From contig DAIMDW010000028.1 in NCBI GenBank assembly GCA_036725605.1, forward strand, positions 18,839 through 82,838: a stretch of DNA of 64,000 nt, read 5' to 3'. The notes beneath the pieces were generated by a model. It was not told the DNA's origin. It saw only the letters and a program-made list of their open reading frames with translations, and ran no database searches. Shown piece by piece: positions 47,169 through 56,407 of the stretch. This DNA comes from CALBTQ01 sp036725605 (GTDB lineage Bacteria > Lernaellota > Lernaellaia > Lernaellales > Lernaellaceae). How positions within the stretch are numbered: position 1 is the first letter of the stretch; every line of letters begins with the position of its first letter. The translations under genes were made by a program, and so were the position numbers.

Positions 47169-47615
47169 ATGGCGTTACATCCTACCGATGAGGAAATCCG
47201 CAAAATCAGGCTGCAATTGACCCAGTTGGTCAAGGCGCTCGAGCAAATGCCGCAAAAATCGCCGGTGCCCGGGCACCCGACCGGACTGTGTGTCGATTCG
47301 TACCTCACCGAGGACGATCTGGTCTTTCAGATCGATCTGCCCGGGGTGGACCAGCAGGATTTGAAGGTGTCGGTCAGCCGCAACAGTATGACCATCGAGG
47401 GCAATCGGCCGCGACCGACCATGGACGACAATCAAACCTTCATCATGGCCGAGCGTCCGTTCGGCGCGTTCAAGCGCGAATTGGACCTGCCGGCGACCGT
47501 GGACACCAGCAAGGTGGAAGCGACGCTCAAGAACGGCTTGTTGACGGTGCGCATCCCCCGCCGGCCCGAACGGCGCGGCCAGATGCGCGAAGTGGCCATT
47601 CGACACCTAGACTGA
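47169..47615 (+). CDS. Small heat-shock protein Hsp20
   Basis: 148 residues from ATG 47169, chosen because AAGGA lies 6 bases upstream; ATG 47163 is an alternative with an overlap of 4. The alpha-crystallin domain (about 45-145) shows EDDLVFQIDLPGVDQQDLKV, FGAFKRELDLPATVD and the family motif LKNGLLTVRIPRR. The N-terminal arm is short. Hsp20 proteins hold unfolded proteins for DnaK. It stands 13 bases before lon. Confidence 0.94.
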   Translation: MALHPTDEEIRKIRLQLTQLVKALEQMPQKSPVPGHPTGLCVDSYLTEDDLVFQIDLPGVDQQDLKVSVSRNSMTIEGNRPRPTMDDNQTFIMAERPFGAFKRELDLPATVDTSKVEATLKNGLLTVRIPRRPERRGQMREVAIRHLD

Positions 47616-47628
47616 CAAGGGGATAGCG

Positions 47629-49974
47629 GTGGAATATACCCATGGAGATCAAATACAGGTTCCCGAGATCCTGCCGATCCTGCCGTTGCGCGACGTGGTG
47701 GTCTTCCCGTACTTGATTATTCCGCTGATGGTCGGCCGGCAGCGTTCCATCGACGCCATTCAACGTGCGATGGCCGGCGATCGTCTCCTGCTGCTGATCA
47801 CGCAGAAGGACCAGGAGGTCGAGGATCCCGACGATACGCACCTGTACAGCGTCGGCACCGTGTGCTCGATCATGCGCATGGTCCGCCAGCCCGACAACCG
47901 CCTGCGCATCCTGGTGCAGGGCCTGAGCCGGGCGCGGGTCAACGAGATTGTCGCCCGCGATCCCATTCTCACCGCCCGCCTGACGAAAATCGAAGAAGCT
48001 GAAGACGAAGTGCCCGATATCACGCAGGAAGCGCTGATGCGTACCGTGCGCGAGCAAGTCGCGAAAATCGCCGAGCTGGGCAAGGGCATCAATCCGGATT
48101 TCGTCGGCGCCACCGAAACGGTGATGGAACCGGGGCGCCTGGCCGACCTGGTCGCCAGCAACGTCGAAATGAAAACGCAGGACATGCAGGTCGTACTCGA
48201 GACGATCGATCCCACCGATCGTCTGCAGTTTGTGGTCAACAGCATGACCAAGGAAACCGAGCTGCTGCAGGTCAAGGCGCGCATCACCGCTTCGGCCCGC
48301 GATCAGATCAACGAACATCAGCACGAATATTTCCTGCGCGAACAACTCAAGGCCATTCAAAGCGAGTTGGGCGCCGGCGACGCGCGCGCCAAGGAAGTCG
48401 CCGAATTGCGCGAACAGGTCGCCGCGGCCAAGATGCCCTCCGCCGTCGAGGAAACCGCCACGCGCGAACTCGACCGCATGGAAAGCATGCACGCCGACAG
48501 CGCCGAATCGCAGATCGTCCGCTCGTACCTCGACTGGCTCATCCACCTGCCCTGGTCGGCCCGCACGCGCGATCGCCTGGACATCCAGCGCGCGATCGAA
48601 ATTCTCAACGAGGATCACTACGGCCTGGACGAGGTGAAAGAGCGCATCATCGAGTTCCTCTCCGTGCGCAAACTCAAGCCGAAAAGCAAAGGGCCGATCC
48701 TGTGCTTCGCCGGCCCCCCGGGCGTCGGTAAAACGAGCCTCGGCCGCTCGATCGCCCGCGCCATGGGCCGCAAATTCGTCCGCATTTCGCTGGGCGGCAT
48801 GCGCGACGAGGCGGAAATTCGCGGTCATCGCCGCACCTACATCGGCGCGATGCCCGGACGCATCGTGCAGATGCTCAAACAGGCCGGCGCGAACAACCCG
48901 GTCTTCATGCTCGACGAAATCGACAAACTCGGCTCCGATTTCCGCGGCGATCCGGCCAGTTCGCTGCTGGAAATTCTCGACCCGGAACAGAACAACATGT
49001 TTTCCGACAATTACCTTAACGTGCCCTTCGACCTGTCGCGCGTGATGTTCATCACCACGGCCAACCTGATCGACCCGATCCCCGGGCCGCTCAAGGATCG
49101 CATGGAGGTCATCGAGATTCCGGGCTACACGCTGGCCGAAAAAATGCAGATCGCCTATCGCTACCTGCTGCCGCGCCAGATCGATCAGAACGGTTTGAAA
49201 AAACACCACCTCGACGTCAGCCGCAAGGCGATGGAATTGCTCGTCACCGGCTACACGCGCGAGGCCGGCCTGCGCAACCTGGAGCGCACGATCGGCAAGG
49301 TGTGCCGCAAAGTGGCGCGCCGCTTCGCCGAAGGCAAAACCGCGAAGGTGAACATCACCCAGGGCAACGTGGCCAAGTACCTCGGACCGCCGCGCTTCCT
49401 GGATGACGAGTCCGACATTTACGAACACCGTATCGGCATCGCCACCGGGCTGGCCTGGACGCAGGTCGGCGGCGAAGTGCTCAACGTCGAAGCCACCTTC
49501 GTCGACGGCAAGGGCCGGCTTTCGTTGACCGGCCACCTGGGCGACATCATGAAAGAATCGGCGCAGGCGGCGCTGACCTATGCGCGCAGCCGCTCCGACG
49601 TCCTGGGATTGGACTCGACGTATTTCGCCAACCACGATCTGCACGTACACGTGCCCGCCGGTTCGATTCCCAAAGACGGTCCCTCGGCCGGCATCACCAT
49701 CGCCACGGCGATGATCAGCGCTCTGCGCCGGATGCCGACCCGCCGCCGCCTGGCCATGACCGGCGAGGTCACGCTGCGCGGCAACGTGCTGCCGATCGGC
49801 GGCGTGAAGGAAAAAGTGCTGGCCGCGCAACGTGCGGGTTATTTCGATGTCATTTTGCCGTTCAACAACAAACGGGACATCGTGCAGATCCCCGCGCCGA
49901 TCCGCCGGACGATGAAATTCCACTTCGTCAAAACCATGGACGAAGTCATGGACCTGGCGTTGGAGGAGGCTTAA
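47629..49974 (+). CDS. lon: ATP-dependent protease Lon
   Basis: 781 residues, LonA type. GTG start with AAGGGG upstream. N-terminal substrate domain (LPILPLRDVVVFPYLIIPLMVGR), AAA+ with Walker A GPPGVGKTSLGRSIARAM and Walker B FMLDEIDKLG, and the protease domain with catalytic Ser in PKDGPSAGITIA and Lys in GGVKEKVLAAQRAG. It degrades damaged and regulatory proteins in the cytoplasm. Placement after hsp20 and close to grpE-dnaK-dnaJ makes a proteostasis cluster. Confidence 0.98.
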   Translation: MEYTHGDQIQVPEILPILPLRDVVVFPYLIIPLMVGRQRSIDAIQRAMAGDRLLLLITQKDQEVEDPDDTHLYSVGTVCSIMRMVRQPDNRLRILVQGLSRARVNEIVARDPILTARLTKIEEAEDEVPDITQEALMRTVREQVAKIAELGKGINPDFVGATETVMEPGRLADLVASNVEMKTQDMQVVLETIDPTDRLQFVVNSMTKETELLQVKARITASARDQINEHQHEYFLREQLKAIQSELGAGDARAKEVAELREQVAAAKMPSAVEETATRELDRMESMHADSAESQIVRSYLDWLIHLPWSARTRDRLDIQRAIEILNEDHYGLDEVKERIIEFLSVRKLKPKSKGPILCFAGPPGVGKTSLGRSIARAMGRKFVRISLGGMRDEAEIRGHRRTYIGAMPGRIVQMLKQAGANNPVFMLDEIDKLGSDFRGDPASSLLEILDPEQNNMFSDNYLNVPFDLSRVMFITTANLIDPIPGPLKDRMEVIEIPGYTLAEKMQIAYRYLLPRQIDQNGLKKHHLDVSRKAMELLVTGYTREAGLRNLERTIGKVCRKVARRFAEGKTAKVNITQGNVAKYLGPPRFLDDESDIYEHRIGIATGLAWTQVGGEVLNVEATFVDGKGRLSLTGHLGDIMKESAQAALTYARSRSDVLGLDSTYFANHDLHVHVPAGSIPKDGPSAGITIATAMISALRRMPTRRRLAMTGEVTLRGNVLPIGGVKEKVLAAQRAGYFDVILPFNNKRDIVQIPAPIRRTMKFHFVKTMDEVMDLALEEA

Positions 49975-49979
49975 GCCCC

Positions 49980-50951
49980 GTGCGCGAAAACGACTGGCTG
50001 CGTCACGCGGCCCGACTCTTCGGCTCCCGACATCAGGGAATCCCGGTGGGCGTCGGCGACGATTGCGCCGTGCTCTCGCCGGCGGGAGAGCTGTTGATCA
50101 GCACCGACGCGGTGGTGGCCGGCGTGCATTTCGACCCATCGTTGATGGACTACCGCGACGCCGGGTGGCGCGCGCTGGCCGTGGCGCTCAGCGACCTCGC
50201 CGCTTGCGGGGCCGATCCGCAGCGTCCCATCGCCGCCTTGGTTTCCGCGCAACTGCCCGCCGAAACGGCCGATGAAAATTTGCTGGCGCTCGCCGACGGC
50301 CTGGGCCAATGCGCTCAGGCGCACAACTGCGCGATCGTCGGCGGCGACACCGTATCCACCCCCGGCCCGCTGGCATTGACGTTGACCGTGTTGGGCTACG
50401 CCGAAAGGGCCGTGCTACGTCGCGGGGCGCGCCCGGGCGATCTGCTCGCGGTGAGCGGTCCGTTTGGCCGGGCCGGTGCGGGCTTGTTCGCCTTGCGCGC
50501 CGGCTTCACCGAAGCGGCGTACGACGACTGCCGCCGCGCCTATCGTCGCCCGCAAGCGTTGTTGGCGGCGGGGCACGCGCTGGCGCGGTCGGCGACGGCG
50601 ATGATGGATCTTTCCGACGGCCTGCTCATGGATTTGGATCGTCTGTGCGCGGCCGGCGGCGTGGGCGCGAACGTCGAGTTGAACGATCTGCCGCTTACCC
50701 CCGCCGCGCGCGAGATTTTCGCACGGCTGGACAAGGATCCGGCGGTGACGGCGGCGACCTTCGGCGACGATTACCAGTTGCTCGTCGCGTTGCACCCGAC
50801 CTCGTTCGAGACGATGCACGCCGAATTGCCCGCCCTGACCGTCGTGGGGAAAATCGTCGAGGGCGACGCGGTGCACGTGTTGCGCGACGGACAACCCGTC
50901 GAAATCGCGCAACGCGGCTACGAGCACGGAAAGGAAAACGAAACATCATGA
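49980..50951 (+). CDS. thiL: Thiamine-monophosphate kinase
   Basis: 323 residues, GTG start with GGAGGAGG upstream inside the end of lon. ThiL phosphorylates thiamine phosphate to the diphosphate. Motifs: GVGDDCAVL, ISTDAVVAGVHF, AVALSDLAACGADP, IVGGDTVSTPGPLALT and DLSDGLLMDLDRLC, the set of the PurM-like fold. ATGA overlap with larB. No other thiamine gene is in the window. Confidence 0.96.
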   Translation: MRENDWLRHAARLFGSRHQGIPVGVGDDCAVLSPAGELLISTDAVVAGVHFDPSLMDYRDAGWRALAVALSDLAACGADPQRPIAALVSAQLPAETADENLLALADGLGQCAQAHNCAIVGGDTVSTPGPLALTLTVLGYAERAVLRRGARPGDLLAVSGPFGRAGAGLFALRAGFTEAAYDDCRRAYRRPQALLAAGHALARSATAMMDLSDGLLMDLDRLCAAGGVGANVELNDLPLTPAAREIFARLDKDPAVTAATFGDDYQLLVALHPTSFETMHAELPALTVVGKIVEGDAVHVLRDGQPVEIAQRGYEHGKENETS

Positions 50952-51721
50952 GTCAATACGATCAGTGGCTGCGCGACGTGCTGCAGCGATTCGGCGAAGG
51001 AGAATTGTCGCTGGACGAAGCGCTGCAACAGTTGCGCGACCTGCCCTACGAAGACATCGAATTCGCCAAGCTCGATCATCACCGCAGCATGCGCCACGGC
51101 TTCCCCGAGGTCGTGCTGGCCCAGGGCAAAACGGCCGATCAAATCATCCAGATTGTCGACCGCCTGCGCGCCAAGGGCGGCAACGTGCTGGTCACGCGCA
51201 TGAGCCAGGAACAGGCCGTCAGCGTCTGCGGTAAGTTTCCCACCGCCGAATACGATTCAACCAGCGGCGTATTTCGCCTGATGCAAATCCCGCTGGAACC
51301 GCAGGGCTTAGGGAAAGTCGTGGTGATCACCGCGGGCACCGCCGACGTGCCGGTGGCCGAGGAGGCGTATTTGTGTTCCGAAATGCTGGGCAACCCGACC
51401 GTGCGCCTGTACGACGTGGGCGTGGCCGGCATTCACCGCCTTTTCGACAACATCGAGATCATCCGCGACGCGTCGGTGTTGATCGTCGTCGCCGGCATGG
51501 AAGGCGCGCTGCCCTCGGTCGTGGGCGGCCTGACCGACAAACCGATCATCGCCGTGCCCACGAGCATCGGATACGGCGCCAGCTTCAACGGCATCGCCGC
51601 GTTGTTGGGCATGCTCAATTCCTGCGCCAGCGGCATGGTGGTGGTCAACATCGACAACGGTTTCGGCGCGGCTTACGCGGCCACGCGCATCAATCGTCTG
51701 GGAAAGGAACACCATGGCTAA
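50948..51721 (+). CDS. larB: Nickel-pincer cofactor biosynthesis protein LarB
   Basis: 257 residues from ATG 50948. LarB carboxylates and hydrolyses nicotinic acid adenine dinucleotide in the first step of nickel-pincer cofactor synthesis. The PurE-like C-terminal domain is clear: VVITAGTADVPVAEEAYLCSEMLG, VVAGMEGALPSVVGGL and PTSIGYGASFNGIAALLGML. The N-terminal helical part has LDHHRSMRHGFPEVVLAQGKT. It overlaps thiL by 4 bases and larC by 8. larA, or another pincer-dependent enzyme, and larE are not in the window. Confidence 0.95.
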   Translation: MSQYDQWLRDVLQRFGEGELSLDEALQQLRDLPYEDIEFAKLDHHRSMRHGFPEVVLAQGKTADQIIQIVDRLRAKGGNVLVTRMSQEQAVSVCGKFPTAEYDSTSGVFRLMQIPLEPQGLGKVVVITAGTADVPVAEEAYLCSEMLGNPTVRLYDVGVAGIHRLFDNIEIIRDASVLIVVAGMEGALPSVVGGLTDKPIIAVPTSIGYGASFNGIAALLGMLNSCASGMVVVNIDNGFGAAYAATRINRLGKEHHG

Positions 51722-52880
51722 TGTGCTTTATCTCGACTGCTTCTCCGGCGCGGCCGGCGACATGCTGCTGGGCGCGTTGCTCGACCTGGGTTGCGACACC
51801 GACGTTTTCCGCGAGCTGCTCGAAGCCCTGCCCATCGACGAAGTGGAAGTGAACATCGAACCGGTGATGCGCGGCGCGGTGCAGGCGCAGTTGATTTCCT
51901 TTACCGCCACCCACGATCATCCGCACCGGCACTGGACCGACATCGACGAAATGCTCGCCGCCTCGACGCTGCCCGAGCGGGCCAAAGAAAACGCGCGCCG
52001 GGTGTTTCGCCGCCTGGCCGAGGCCGAGGCGCACGTGCACGGCCACGAGCCGGAGACGGTGCATTTTCACGAGGTCGGCGCGGTCGACGCGATCATGGAC
52101 ATCGCCGGATTCTGCCTGGCCATCGAACGCATGAACATCGACCGGATCGTCTGCAGCCCGCTGCCCCTGGGCGCGGGGCAGATCGAAACCGCGCACGGCA
52201 TGCTGCCGCTGCCCGCTCCGGCCACGGCGATTCTGCTCGCGGGCGCCGACGTTTATTCCTATCCGCTGCCGGTGGAAACGGTGACGCCGACCGGCGCGGC
52301 GCTCATCTCGACGCTGGCCGAGGGCTTCGGCCCGCTGCCCTCGATGGTGCTGCAGGGCGTGGGGTACGGCGCGGGCACGCGCATCGACGCGGCCGGGCCG
52401 CCCAACGTGCTGCGGGCGCTGCTCGGCGAGGATCGCACGCTGCCGGAAACGGTCGAGCCGACCTACGTGATCGAAGCGAACATCGACGACATGAACCCGG
52501 AGTACTTCGCCCCGCTGGCGCAGCGGTTGGAAGAAGCCGGCGCGCTCGACGTTACGCTGGTGCCCTGCACGATGAAACACGGCCGGCCCGGCGTGCTGCT
52601 TAAGGTCGTCGGCGTGCAGAGCAAGCTCGACGAGCTGATAGCCGCGACCTTCACGCACTCGACCACCCTCGGCCTGCGCTACTACCGCACCGAACGCGCC
52701 GCCTGCGAACGGCAGGTCGAAACGGTGGAAACCGAGTACGGCCCGGTGCGCGTCAAGCATGCATACTACCAGGGCGCGTTGGTCAATTCGAAACCGGAGT
52801 ATACCGACCTGCTCAAGCTTGGCATTCCGATGAGCCAAGCTGAGCAGATCGTCATCAGGAAGATGAAGAAAGACGTTTAA
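51714..52880 (+). CDS. larC: Nickel-pincer cofactor nickel insertase LarC
   Basis: 388 residues in one frame, without the LarC1/LarC2 programmed frameshift known from Lactobacillus. LarC inserts nickel into the dithiolated pyridinium cofactor using CTP. The N-terminal LDCFSGAAGDMLLGALLDLG, the His-rich loop THDHPHRHW, the motif VHFHEVGAVDAIMDI and the C-terminal ETNIDDMNPE-like segment (EANIDDMNPEYFAPL) are visible. GGAAAGGAACACC precedes the ATG. Confidence 0.95.
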   Translation: MANVLYLDCFSGAAGDMLLGALLDLGCDTDVFRELLEALPIDEVEVNIEPVMRGAVQAQLISFTATHDHPHRHWTDIDEMLAASTLPERAKENARRVFRRLAEAEAHVHGHEPETVHFHEVGAVDAIMDIAGFCLAIERMNIDRIVCSPLPLGAGQIETAHGMLPLPAPATAILLAGADVYSYPLPVETVTPTGAALISTLAEGFGPLPSMVLQGVGYGAGTRIDAAGPPNVLRALLGEDRTLPETVEPTYVIEANIDDMNPEYFAPLAQRLEEAGALDVTLVPCTMKHGRPGVLLKVVGVQSKLDELIAATFTHSTTLGLRYYRTERAACERQVETVETEYGPVRVKHAYYQGALVNSKPEYTDLLKLGIPMSQAEQIVIRKMKKDV

Positions 52881-52926
52881 CGTTTCTCTCCAGGAAACGC
52901 TTGCAGTCCGACACGCTCCCGAACGC

Positions 52927-54351
52927 TTATTGGCATTCGGACAGCACCTGGGAGAAGTTGATAACGCTTTGAATCACGGCTGTACCGTAATTGGTCGCTC
53001 CAAAACCATCCCAGAATGAAACGACGCGATCATAATACAAATGGTACCGTGCCGGAGATCCCTCATAGACCATCTCAACCGACCGCGGGATGATGTAGTC
53101 ACCGTAGCCATACAACGTTCCACTGAACATCGATGCGCCGCCACAACTGAAATCGGCGGGATCATCCGACAGATCGGCGAAACGAACCGTATATTTTACC
53201 GACAACAAGCCACTCCGTGTACTATAGACCATCATCAGCAAATTGGTGTTGGGCACTTTCATAACGGAAAACTCACCAACTCCACCCAGGACGTAATCTT
53301 TTGGGAAGATTGGCGCGGCGTCGTCCAGATCGGTCGACCAACCGTTGCTCGTGCGGTAGTAGATGTACTGATGATAACTGGTACTCGCCAGATTCGTCAG
53401 GCTGATGTAAGCCAGGTACACGTTACTCTTCCGATAGCCCGAGGTATAACTGGATTTTTGAGCAAAAATCTGCTCGATCTGATCGAAGAAGGACTCGCCG
53501 TAGCAGAGAATCGGATGAGTCGCCGAATTGCTATAAGAGACTACGTCCTGGCCGGTTCCGTAGATCAGCACTCCCTGCTCGCCATTGGGATTGGTGATCG
53601 GTAAATCGGCCGGATTCGCCGAGGAAACCGTGATCGGAACTGCGGCAATCTGGATGAATTTACGGTCAGCGAAAGCTCCCTTTTCAGCCCACTGCTCGGT
53701 ATCCGCATCATAGTACAGCAGGTATGATCTGTCACAGTTGGCGTTGTCGATATATTTGCCGTACCACAGGTAAATTCGTTCGTTTTGGTCATCCCAGAAA
53801 GTTCCGGTCGGAACCCAGAAAGGAAATTCGGACATGCCATAGAGGGCTTCATATTGCCATTCGAGCGTATTGTAGATCGGAGGGAACGGATAATTATAAT
53901 AATCCGACATGGAATAGATGACATCATTGCCCAGGTCATTGACCAGCAATGTCAATTCATAGTCCTGATCGTATCCTCCGCCCCATGGCAGACCATATTT
54001 TTTCATGTAAAGATATTGCCCATTATCTTCAACCGGCCAGACATCGCCAAAGAAAAAGACCGTTTGTTGTCCGGTCCAGACAGACATCCCCAGATCAACT
54101 CCGTCAATGTAGTCATCCCAATATTGATCGGTCAGATTTTGTTCCAGTCCATTGTACTTACTTTCGCCATAGTTATTAATGTCCGGTCGACCTAAAAAGT
54201 CAAAATAAGCATAGTCACAATGGACATCGTTCGCCTGGTAGACGTAATTGCCGGAAGCGTCGATGCACTGGTTGGCCCAACCAATACCCACACTGAAAAC
54301 GAAGAGAATGATAGACGTAACGAAAATTGCCGCAGATTTCCGAATGTTCAT
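52927..54351 (-). CDS. Secreted propeller-like protein of unknown function (DUF4185-like?)
   Basis: 474 residues with a signal peptide (MNIRKSAAIFVTSIILFVFSVGIGWA). Rich in Tyr, Trp, Asp and Ser, with repeated short strands (SVWTGQQTVFFFGDVWP; VPTGTFWDDQNERIYLWYGKY; YHLYYDRVVSFWDGFG) that resemble five-bladed propellers of the DUF4185/GH43-like kind. No catalytic residues can be named. Its A/T content is clearly higher than its neighbours and its codon use differs, which suggests recent acquisition. Strong RBS AGGAGGAG. Lies alone between larC and the YCF48-like gene. Confidence 0.7.
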   Translation of the reverse strand: MNIRKSAAIFVTSIILFVFSVGIGWANQCIDASGNYVYQANDVHCDYAYFDFLGRPDINNYGESKYNGLEQNLTDQYWDDYIDGVDLGMSVWTGQQTVFFFGDVWPVEDNGQYLYMKKYGLPWGGGYDQDYELTLLVNDLGNDVIYSMSDYYNYPFPPIYNTLEWQYEALYGMSEFPFWVPTGTFWDDQNERIYLWYGKYIDNANCDRSYLLYYDADTEQWAEKGAFADRKFIQIAAVPITVSSANPADLPITNPNGEQGVLIYGTGQDVVSYSNSATHPILCYGESFFDQIEQIFAQKSSYTSGYRKSNVYLAYISLTNLASTSYHQYIYYRTSNGWSTDLDDAAPIFPKDYVLGGVGEFSVMKVPNTNLLMMVYSTRSGLLSVKYTVRFADLSDDPADFSCGGASMFSGTLYGYGDYIIPRSVEMVYEGSPARYHLYYDRVVSFWDGFGATNYGTAVIQSVINFSQVLSECQ

Positions 54352-54501
54352 TGATGCTCCTCCTAAGTCTGTTGGGTATGTTTTCTATCGGACACCTATC
54401 TATACGTAACCAACAAAATCCCTTTTGTCAGTCAAGACAGCACGTGCAGCCATTGCTCGACACAAATAATATATATATCATAGATAAGTTATTGTCTAGA
54501 T

Positions 54502-54536
54502 AAAAAAAGGGGACGCGATCGCTCGCGCCCCTTTTT
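54502..54536 (-). terminator. Terminator after the YCF48-like gene (possibly bidirectional)
   Basis: GC-rich hairpin: 54509-54512 and 54514-54518 pair with 54523-54527 and 54528-54531 (bulged A at 54513, loop TCGC). The minus strand continues with seven T (54502-54508); the plus strand also has a T run, so it may work both ways. Confidence 0.8.
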
Positions 54537-54554
54537 CATTTAAGTTTGCTTCAA

Positions 54555-56252
54555 TCAGCAGCCACAACCATCGTCGTCATCATCGTCGTCATCGTTACCC
54601 TGATCGTCGTCGTCATCATCGTCATCGTCGTCGTCATCGTCGCCCTCGGGCTCGCCGACGGTGATGAACACTTCGTCCTGATCGGTGAATTCGCCGTCGT
54701 CGACGGTCAACGTGATGGTGTACACGCCCTGCTCGGTCGGGGTGAAGACCGGCTTTTCAGCGTAAGCATCGTCGAAGGTCAACGCGCTCGGGCCGTTGGT
54801 GGCTTCCCAGAAGTACAGCAGGGTGTCGCCGTCCGGGTCGGTCGAACCGCCGGCGTCGAGCGTGACTTCGCTCTGCGCCGCCACGGCCTGATCTTCACCC
54901 GCTTCGGCGGTCGGCGCTTCGTTGGTGCCGGTGTAGCGCGCGGCGGAAAGGTTCATGCCCACCGCAAAGCCACGGCGATTGCTCGCGAAGTCCATGTCCA
55001 TGAAGCCGTAGCCCCATTCCGAACCGGTGTAGTCGTCAGCCAGGCTGAACGTGTCGTGTTCCCAGGTAACGCCACCGTCGGTGGTCACTAGGATAGTCGT
55101 TCCGTAAGAAAACCCGCGTTTGATTGCGCCGGCCGCGTAACCCAGATCGGCGGTGAGCATCCGGATATCTACGAGAATGTAGCGGGTGGAACTGCCGGGG
55201 CCAAATTCCGGAATCGTCGCATCCTGCCAGGTCTGGCCGCCGTCCAGGGTGTACATAATGTTGTTGAGCGCGCCGTCGACATTGAGTACTTCGTCAGTAA
55301 TAACCCAGCCGCGCATCTCGTTGATGAAGTAGACTTTGTTGAAAATGTACTGTTGATGTCCATCCAGCAATACTTCCCAGGTATCACCGCCGTTGGCCGT
55401 CTTGTATACATAGGCCGGCGATACATAATCTTTGGAGCGGTCCTCGAATCGTTCAGGACCGCCTTTCATATACATTATGCGGTCGATGATTTTTTCACGA
55501 TATTTCAACACATCCACCGGATTGTTCAAATCATACTCTTTGGTATCTTCTGACCTATAGCCGGTGCCGATGAAACCGACCTGCTCGTCGAGCCAGCGCA
55601 TGGAGTTCATCGACGATTCGACGCCCGTTTCCGGCGGATTGACGTCTTCCCAGGTTTCGCCGAAGTCGTTGCTGCGACGCAGCAGACCGTTGGTGCCGCA
55701 CGCGATCAGCGTGTTTTCGTCGATGGCCTGTACGGCGGTGTAAATGGTGGTGATGTTGCCGCCGGCGTCGTGCGCTTCGTACTCGTCGCCGTTATCGGAG
55801 AAGGTCCAGATGTAGGGCTTCATCGCGACCATGCAGCGCATCATGCAGAACATGAAACCGTTGCCCTGATCCAGGCACGCCGGGCAGCATTCCGGATCGA
55901 CCGCCATACCCACGGTCAAACCGTGGTCGGCGTCGGCCCAGTGGCCGTCGATCATGAAGGTGAACAGCCCCAGGGTGTCGCATTCGGTGCCGGTAAATTC
56001 CTGCTGGAAGATCGGCGTAAAGTTCTCGGCGGCGTCCGTGCTGCGCCAGGCCCACTGTGCGCCGTTGGCGGAGAACTGGTGAATGCCCACGGTAAACAAC
56101 GTTTCGTCGTCAACGGCGGAAACCGCCAGGAATCCGGAGCTCAGCGCCGCCGGATCGGCTGTCGTGTATTCCCATTCTCCCTGGCCGGCAATGGCCGCGG
56201 CGGCGAATAACAGCATGACAGCGGTAGCAAGTGCGAAATATCTGGCTTTCAT
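54555..56252 (-). CDS. Secreted YCF48-like beta-propeller with Ig/PKD-like domain and poly-Asp/GCGC tail
   Basis: 565 residues with signal peptide (MKARYFALATAVMLLFAAAAIAG). Residues about 25-435 contain propeller blades typical of photosystem-assembly/BNR-like proteins (LLRRSNDFGETWEDV; YKTANGGDTWEVL; YTLDGGQTWQDA; VTTDGGVTWEHD). A Cys-rich insert (PECCPACLDQGNG...CMMRCMV) sits in an early blade. An Ig/PKD-like domain follows (EAPTAEAGEDQAV...STDPDGDTLLYFW). The tail is an Asp-rich run ending DDDDDGCGC, as in the C25 protease of this window. Exported; the ligand is not known. Confidence 0.85.
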   Translation of the reverse strand: MKARYFALATAVMLLFAAAAIAGQGEWEYTTADPAALSSGFLAVSAVDDETLFTVGIHQFSANGAQWAWRSTDAAENFTPIFQQEFTGTECDTLGLFTFMIDGHWADADHGLTVGMAVDPECCPACLDQGNGFMFCMMRCMVAMKPYIWTFSDNGDEYEAHDAGGNITTIYTAVQAIDENTLIACGTNGLLRRSNDFGETWEDVNPPETGVESSMNSMRWLDEQVGFIGTGYRSEDTKEYDLNNPVDVLKYREKIIDRIMYMKGGPERFEDRSKDYVSPAYVYKTANGGDTWEVLLDGHQQYIFNKVYFINEMRGWVITDEVLNVDGALNNIMYTLDGGQTWQDATIPEFGPGSSTRYILVDIRMLTADLGYAAGAIKRGFSYGTTILVTTDGGVTWEHDTFSLADDYTGSEWGYGFMDMDFASNRRGFAVGMNLSAARYTGTNEAPTAEAGEDQAVAAQSEVTLDAGGSTDPDGDTLLYFWEATNGPSALTFDDAYAEKPVFTPTEQGVYTITLTVDDGEFTDQDEVFITVGEPEGDDDDDDDDDDDDDQGNDDDDDDDDGCGC

Positions 56253-56299
56253 TTAAAGTCTCCTTTCAAGACGCGGGTCCCCTTCCACAAAACGGCCGA

Positions 56300-56328
56300 A
56301 TTGTAGGTTGCAAACGCCGGCAGGTCAA
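56300..56328 (-). promoter_or_regulatory. Sigma-70 promoter of the YCF48-like gene
   Basis: On the minus strand TTGACC (56323-56328), a 17-base spacer and TACAAT (56300-56305), about 48 bases before the start codon. AAAGGAG lies 7-8 bases before the ATG. Confidence 0.7.
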
Positions 56329-56407
56329 GCCGAGCTCGAATAAGTATGCAAGGTTATACATATCGTATTCACAGGCCCTCCCGGCCGGTGCTTTATGGTT
56401 ATTCCAG

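Noticed and set aside
52881..52926. Small inverted repeat after larC as a terminator
   Set aside because: Stem of only 6 bp with no T run; too weak to call.
54415..54455. Possible sigma-54 promoter before the AT-rich secreted gene (TGGCTGCACGTGCT on the minus strand)
   Set aside because: The GG to GC spacing is one base short of the strict requirement.
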